DNA of 64,000 nucleotides from Paramecium sonneborni (taxonomy: Eukaryota > Ciliophora > Oligohymenophorea > Peniculida > Parameciidae): the NCBI GenBank assembly GCA_905182985.1, contig CAJJDN010000105.1, forward strand, positions 124,001 to 188,000, read 5' to 3'. Of the stretch, positions 61,694 through 64,000 are shown in pieces. The notes under the pieces were generated by a model. It saw only the letters and a list, made by a program, of their open reading frames with translations, made no database searches and was not told the origin of the DNA. Position 1 is the stretch's first letter. Each line of letters opens with the position of its first letter. The position numbers and the translations under genes are program-made.

Positions 61694-64000
61694 TCATTTT
61701 TATTAACCCTTCATATTTTGATATTTTGTAAAATCTGATTTTGAAAGTTCTTTGTATTATTTACTTTAATTTTTGTCATCATTTTCAAAGTTTTAATCAT
61801 TATATTAAATTTTTTCTGTATTAAATTATCTATCATTTTAAATCGAATTGATCTATTTATTATTATTAGAATATTTATCATTATTGATATAAGAAGGTCT
61901 TTCATTAAAATTTTTGTCATTTCCTCCTGTGAAATTTCTGGCAGGATAAGAAGAATTATTATTAAAGTTCCTTTCATTATTGGTTCTATCAAAATTATTA
62001 TTATTATTAAAATTTCTTTCATTTTTATCATAGTTATTTGCATTAAAATTTCTTTCATTATATCTTTCATTATTATTTCTATCATTGTATCTTTCATTAT
62101 TATTTCTTTCATTTTATCTTTCATTATTATTTCTTTCATTATTAAAACGCTCATTATTATTTCTTTCATTATTTTTATCAATATAATTTCTTTCATTGTT
62201 AGATCTATCAAAATTATTTCTTTCACTATTATTATTTTTATCTATAAAATTTCTCTCATTATTGGCTCTATCAAATGTATTTCTTTCATTATTATTATTT
62301 TTATCTATGAATTTTCTTTCATTTTGAGTTCTATCAAAATTATTTCTTTCATTATTATTATTTTTATCTATAAAATTAGATCTATCAAAATTATTTCTTT
62401 CATTATTATTATTAACATTTTTATCTACAAAATTTCTCTCATTATTAGATCTATCAAAATTATTTCTTTCATTATTATTATTATTATTATTTTTATCTAC
62501 AAAATTTCTTTCATTATTAGATCTATCAAAATTATTTCTTTCATTATGATTTCTATCAAAATTATTATTTGGTCTATCATGATTATTATTAAAATTTTTA
62601 TCATAATTTCTTTAATTGTTATTATGATTTTTATCATTATTATAAGGTCTATCAGGTTTGATGTGATTAAGATATTTATCATTATAAAATTAGGATTCAT
62701 TATTTTTTTTATTTTAATGATCAGTATCATTTCTAAAGTCCATATTAAATATTTTTTAATTAGAATTTTATTCATTATTCCATTTGGTGTTAAATGAATT
62801 AGTTTTATTATCTTCTTAAAATTGGGGCAATAATTTATAGTTTTTTAGATCTAATTCTTGAATAGCTTCTGTAGGTTTAATGATATCAGCATCTGAAAAT
62901 TGATTTCTAAGATTAACTTATCGTGAATCATTTATATTTTTTTTAGATTAGAACTATTATTATTATGTTTATATTAATGATTATCTATCCTATAGTTATC
63001 TATCCTATAATTATTTATTTTTGAAATCCATATTATAATTTCTTGATTATTATTATTAATATGATTATAATTATTCATTCTTATGATCTTCATTGTATTC
63101 ACTACGACTATGTTTATGATAAGGTTTTTTTTAATAATTTGGATTGAATTACTTAGCTTCCCATTTATTAAAACTATCTTCTTTAATTTCTGAAGTTTAT
63201 CCAAAATTATTAGGAGGATAAATAGAATTTGGAATATTACTTTGATTAGAATTATCAATATATTATTAAAGTTTTCTTTGTTATCTTTCCTACTTAATTT
63301 TTGAAGCTTTATCTTTAAATTCTAGTAATTCTGCATTAACTTCTTAATTACAAGAGTTAAGATAAGTTATGATTTAATCAGCAAGAATTCCCTCATCTTT
63401 TTCATATGATAAAAGAGAGAAACTTCTACCATGAGCTCCTGCTCTACCAGTTCTACCAATTCTATGAATATAATCATCAAAAGATTTAGGGAAATCATAA
63501 TTAACAACAACAGTAATATCCTTAACATCTAATCCTCTTGATGCAATATCAGTTGCACATATTAATCTAGTATTAGAATCCTTAAATTATTTCATAATAG
63601 CATCTCTTTAATCCTATGATTTATCACCATGAAGTGATATACAGAAATATCCTTATTTAGTAAGACTTTAACTAAGATCTTCACATCTCTTTTTAGTTTC
63701 AGCAAATATTAATACTTTATCTGTATAAATTAAATCATCTAAAACATTCATAAGAACGTGTAACTTTTCTTTTTATCCAGTACATATAATTTTTTATGTA
63801 ATTGGTGCACCTTTACCAATTTTAACCAAGATTGGATTATTACAAAATTCCATTGATAATTATTAAACTTCATTAGGCCATGTTGCTGATAACAATATAG
63901 TTTATCTATCTTCTCTTATTGTAGATACAATATCTCTTACTTAAGGTTCAAATCCCATATCTAACATTCTATCAGCTTCATCTAATATAAGCATAGTAAT
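61694..64000 (-). CDS. DEAD-box RNA helicase with Asn/Arg-rich repetitive tail, partial
   Basis: The 5' half lies beyond the right edge. From the edge leftwards: motif [22 protein letters not shown], motif [15 protein letters not shown], motif IV region [27 protein letters not shown], motif [21 protein letters not shown], motif [22 protein letters not shown]. This is a DDX5/Dbp2-type core. The tail from about 63300 is disordered, with [18 protein letters not shown], then 62050-62560 a tandem repeat of the units NNERN / [15 protein letters not shown]. It ends YQNMKGQQK, TGA. The Asn/Arg tail replaces the usual RGG tail and probably binds RNA. ATP-dependent RNA unwinding in nuclear RNA metabolism or P-bodies is expected by family. 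Confidence 0.9.
62050..62560 (-). repeat. In-frame tandem repeat in helicase tail
   Basis: Imperfect units of about 55-65 nt, on the coding strand (N)[19 protein letters not shown]. At least six copies, with a variable number of Asn codons (two to seven) and smaller NNER sub-repeats at the C-terminal side. The array keeps the reading frame throughout. Confidence 0.75.

Noticed and set aside
61711..62226. Minus-strand ORF rich in repeated MKEII motifs
   Set aside because: It is another frame of the repetitive helicase tail; the frame reading NNERNNFDR continues from the conserved helicase core.

Overview
The window reads as ciliate somatic (macronuclear) DNA, almost certainly Paramecium. It is extremely AT-rich. 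TAA and TAG occur in-frame inside conserved domains where Gln is expected, and TGA is the only stop. Genes are broken by tiny GT...AG introns (about 19-30 nt, usually GTA...TAG). Intergenic gaps are often only 17-100 bp. The call rests on reading all frames with TAA/TAG = Gln and removing such introns; no database search was possible. Starts are the first plausible ATG, and several 5' exons are uncertain.

Layout. 0.35-8.4 kb: an N-myristoylation-type pseudokinase, a HEAT-repeat protein, a membrane protein (minus), a second MG-start pseudokinase fused to MORN repeats, and a Gln-rich protein. 9.0-13.0 kb: two adjacent paralogues, each built of four truncated-globin-like repeats with a histidine recurring every 117-119 residues; this is the most unusual content of the window. 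13.0-21.3 kb (minus): two tandem dienelactone-hydrolase-family enzymes, two coiled-coil proteins, and a secreted three-repeat IDSWD protein with a decaying tandem copy. 21.3-23.4 kb: a gene-poor stretch with remnants of a decayed gene.

23.4-33.0 kb (minus): a coiled-coil protein, a thioredoxin-fold/zinc-ribbon protein, a PGPG (SHIPPO) repeat axonemal-type protein, a trichocyst-matrix-like secreted protein with an acidic insert, a mitochondrial-type DnaJ and a CRAL-TRIO (SEC14) protein. 33.0-41 kb: a small-GTPase-like protein with a long tail, a small basic protein, a coiled-coil RING protein, Rab geranylgeranyltransferase beta and a type I membrane protein. 41.4-54 kb: a PH-like/AGC-like kinase, a rhodanese plus dual-specificity phosphatase, transketolase, a large coiled-coil protein, a NEK kinase and a peroxisomal-type (ABCD) half transporter. 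54.2-64 kb: an FKBP-TPR isomerase, several small hypotheticals, a Peter Pan/SSF1 Brix protein, a PHO80-like cyclin and, running off the right edge, a DEAD-box RNA helicase with an Asn/Arg-rich repetitive tail.

Two exact direct duplications (1267 bp and 1019 bp), each separated by a single N, are assembly overlaps rather than biology. They create false partial copies of the DnaJ, CRAL-TRIO and NEK genes. There is no operon-like logic; most genes are unrelated housekeeping or ciliary genes, apart from the clear local tandem duplications (globins, hydrolases, IDSWD proteins).
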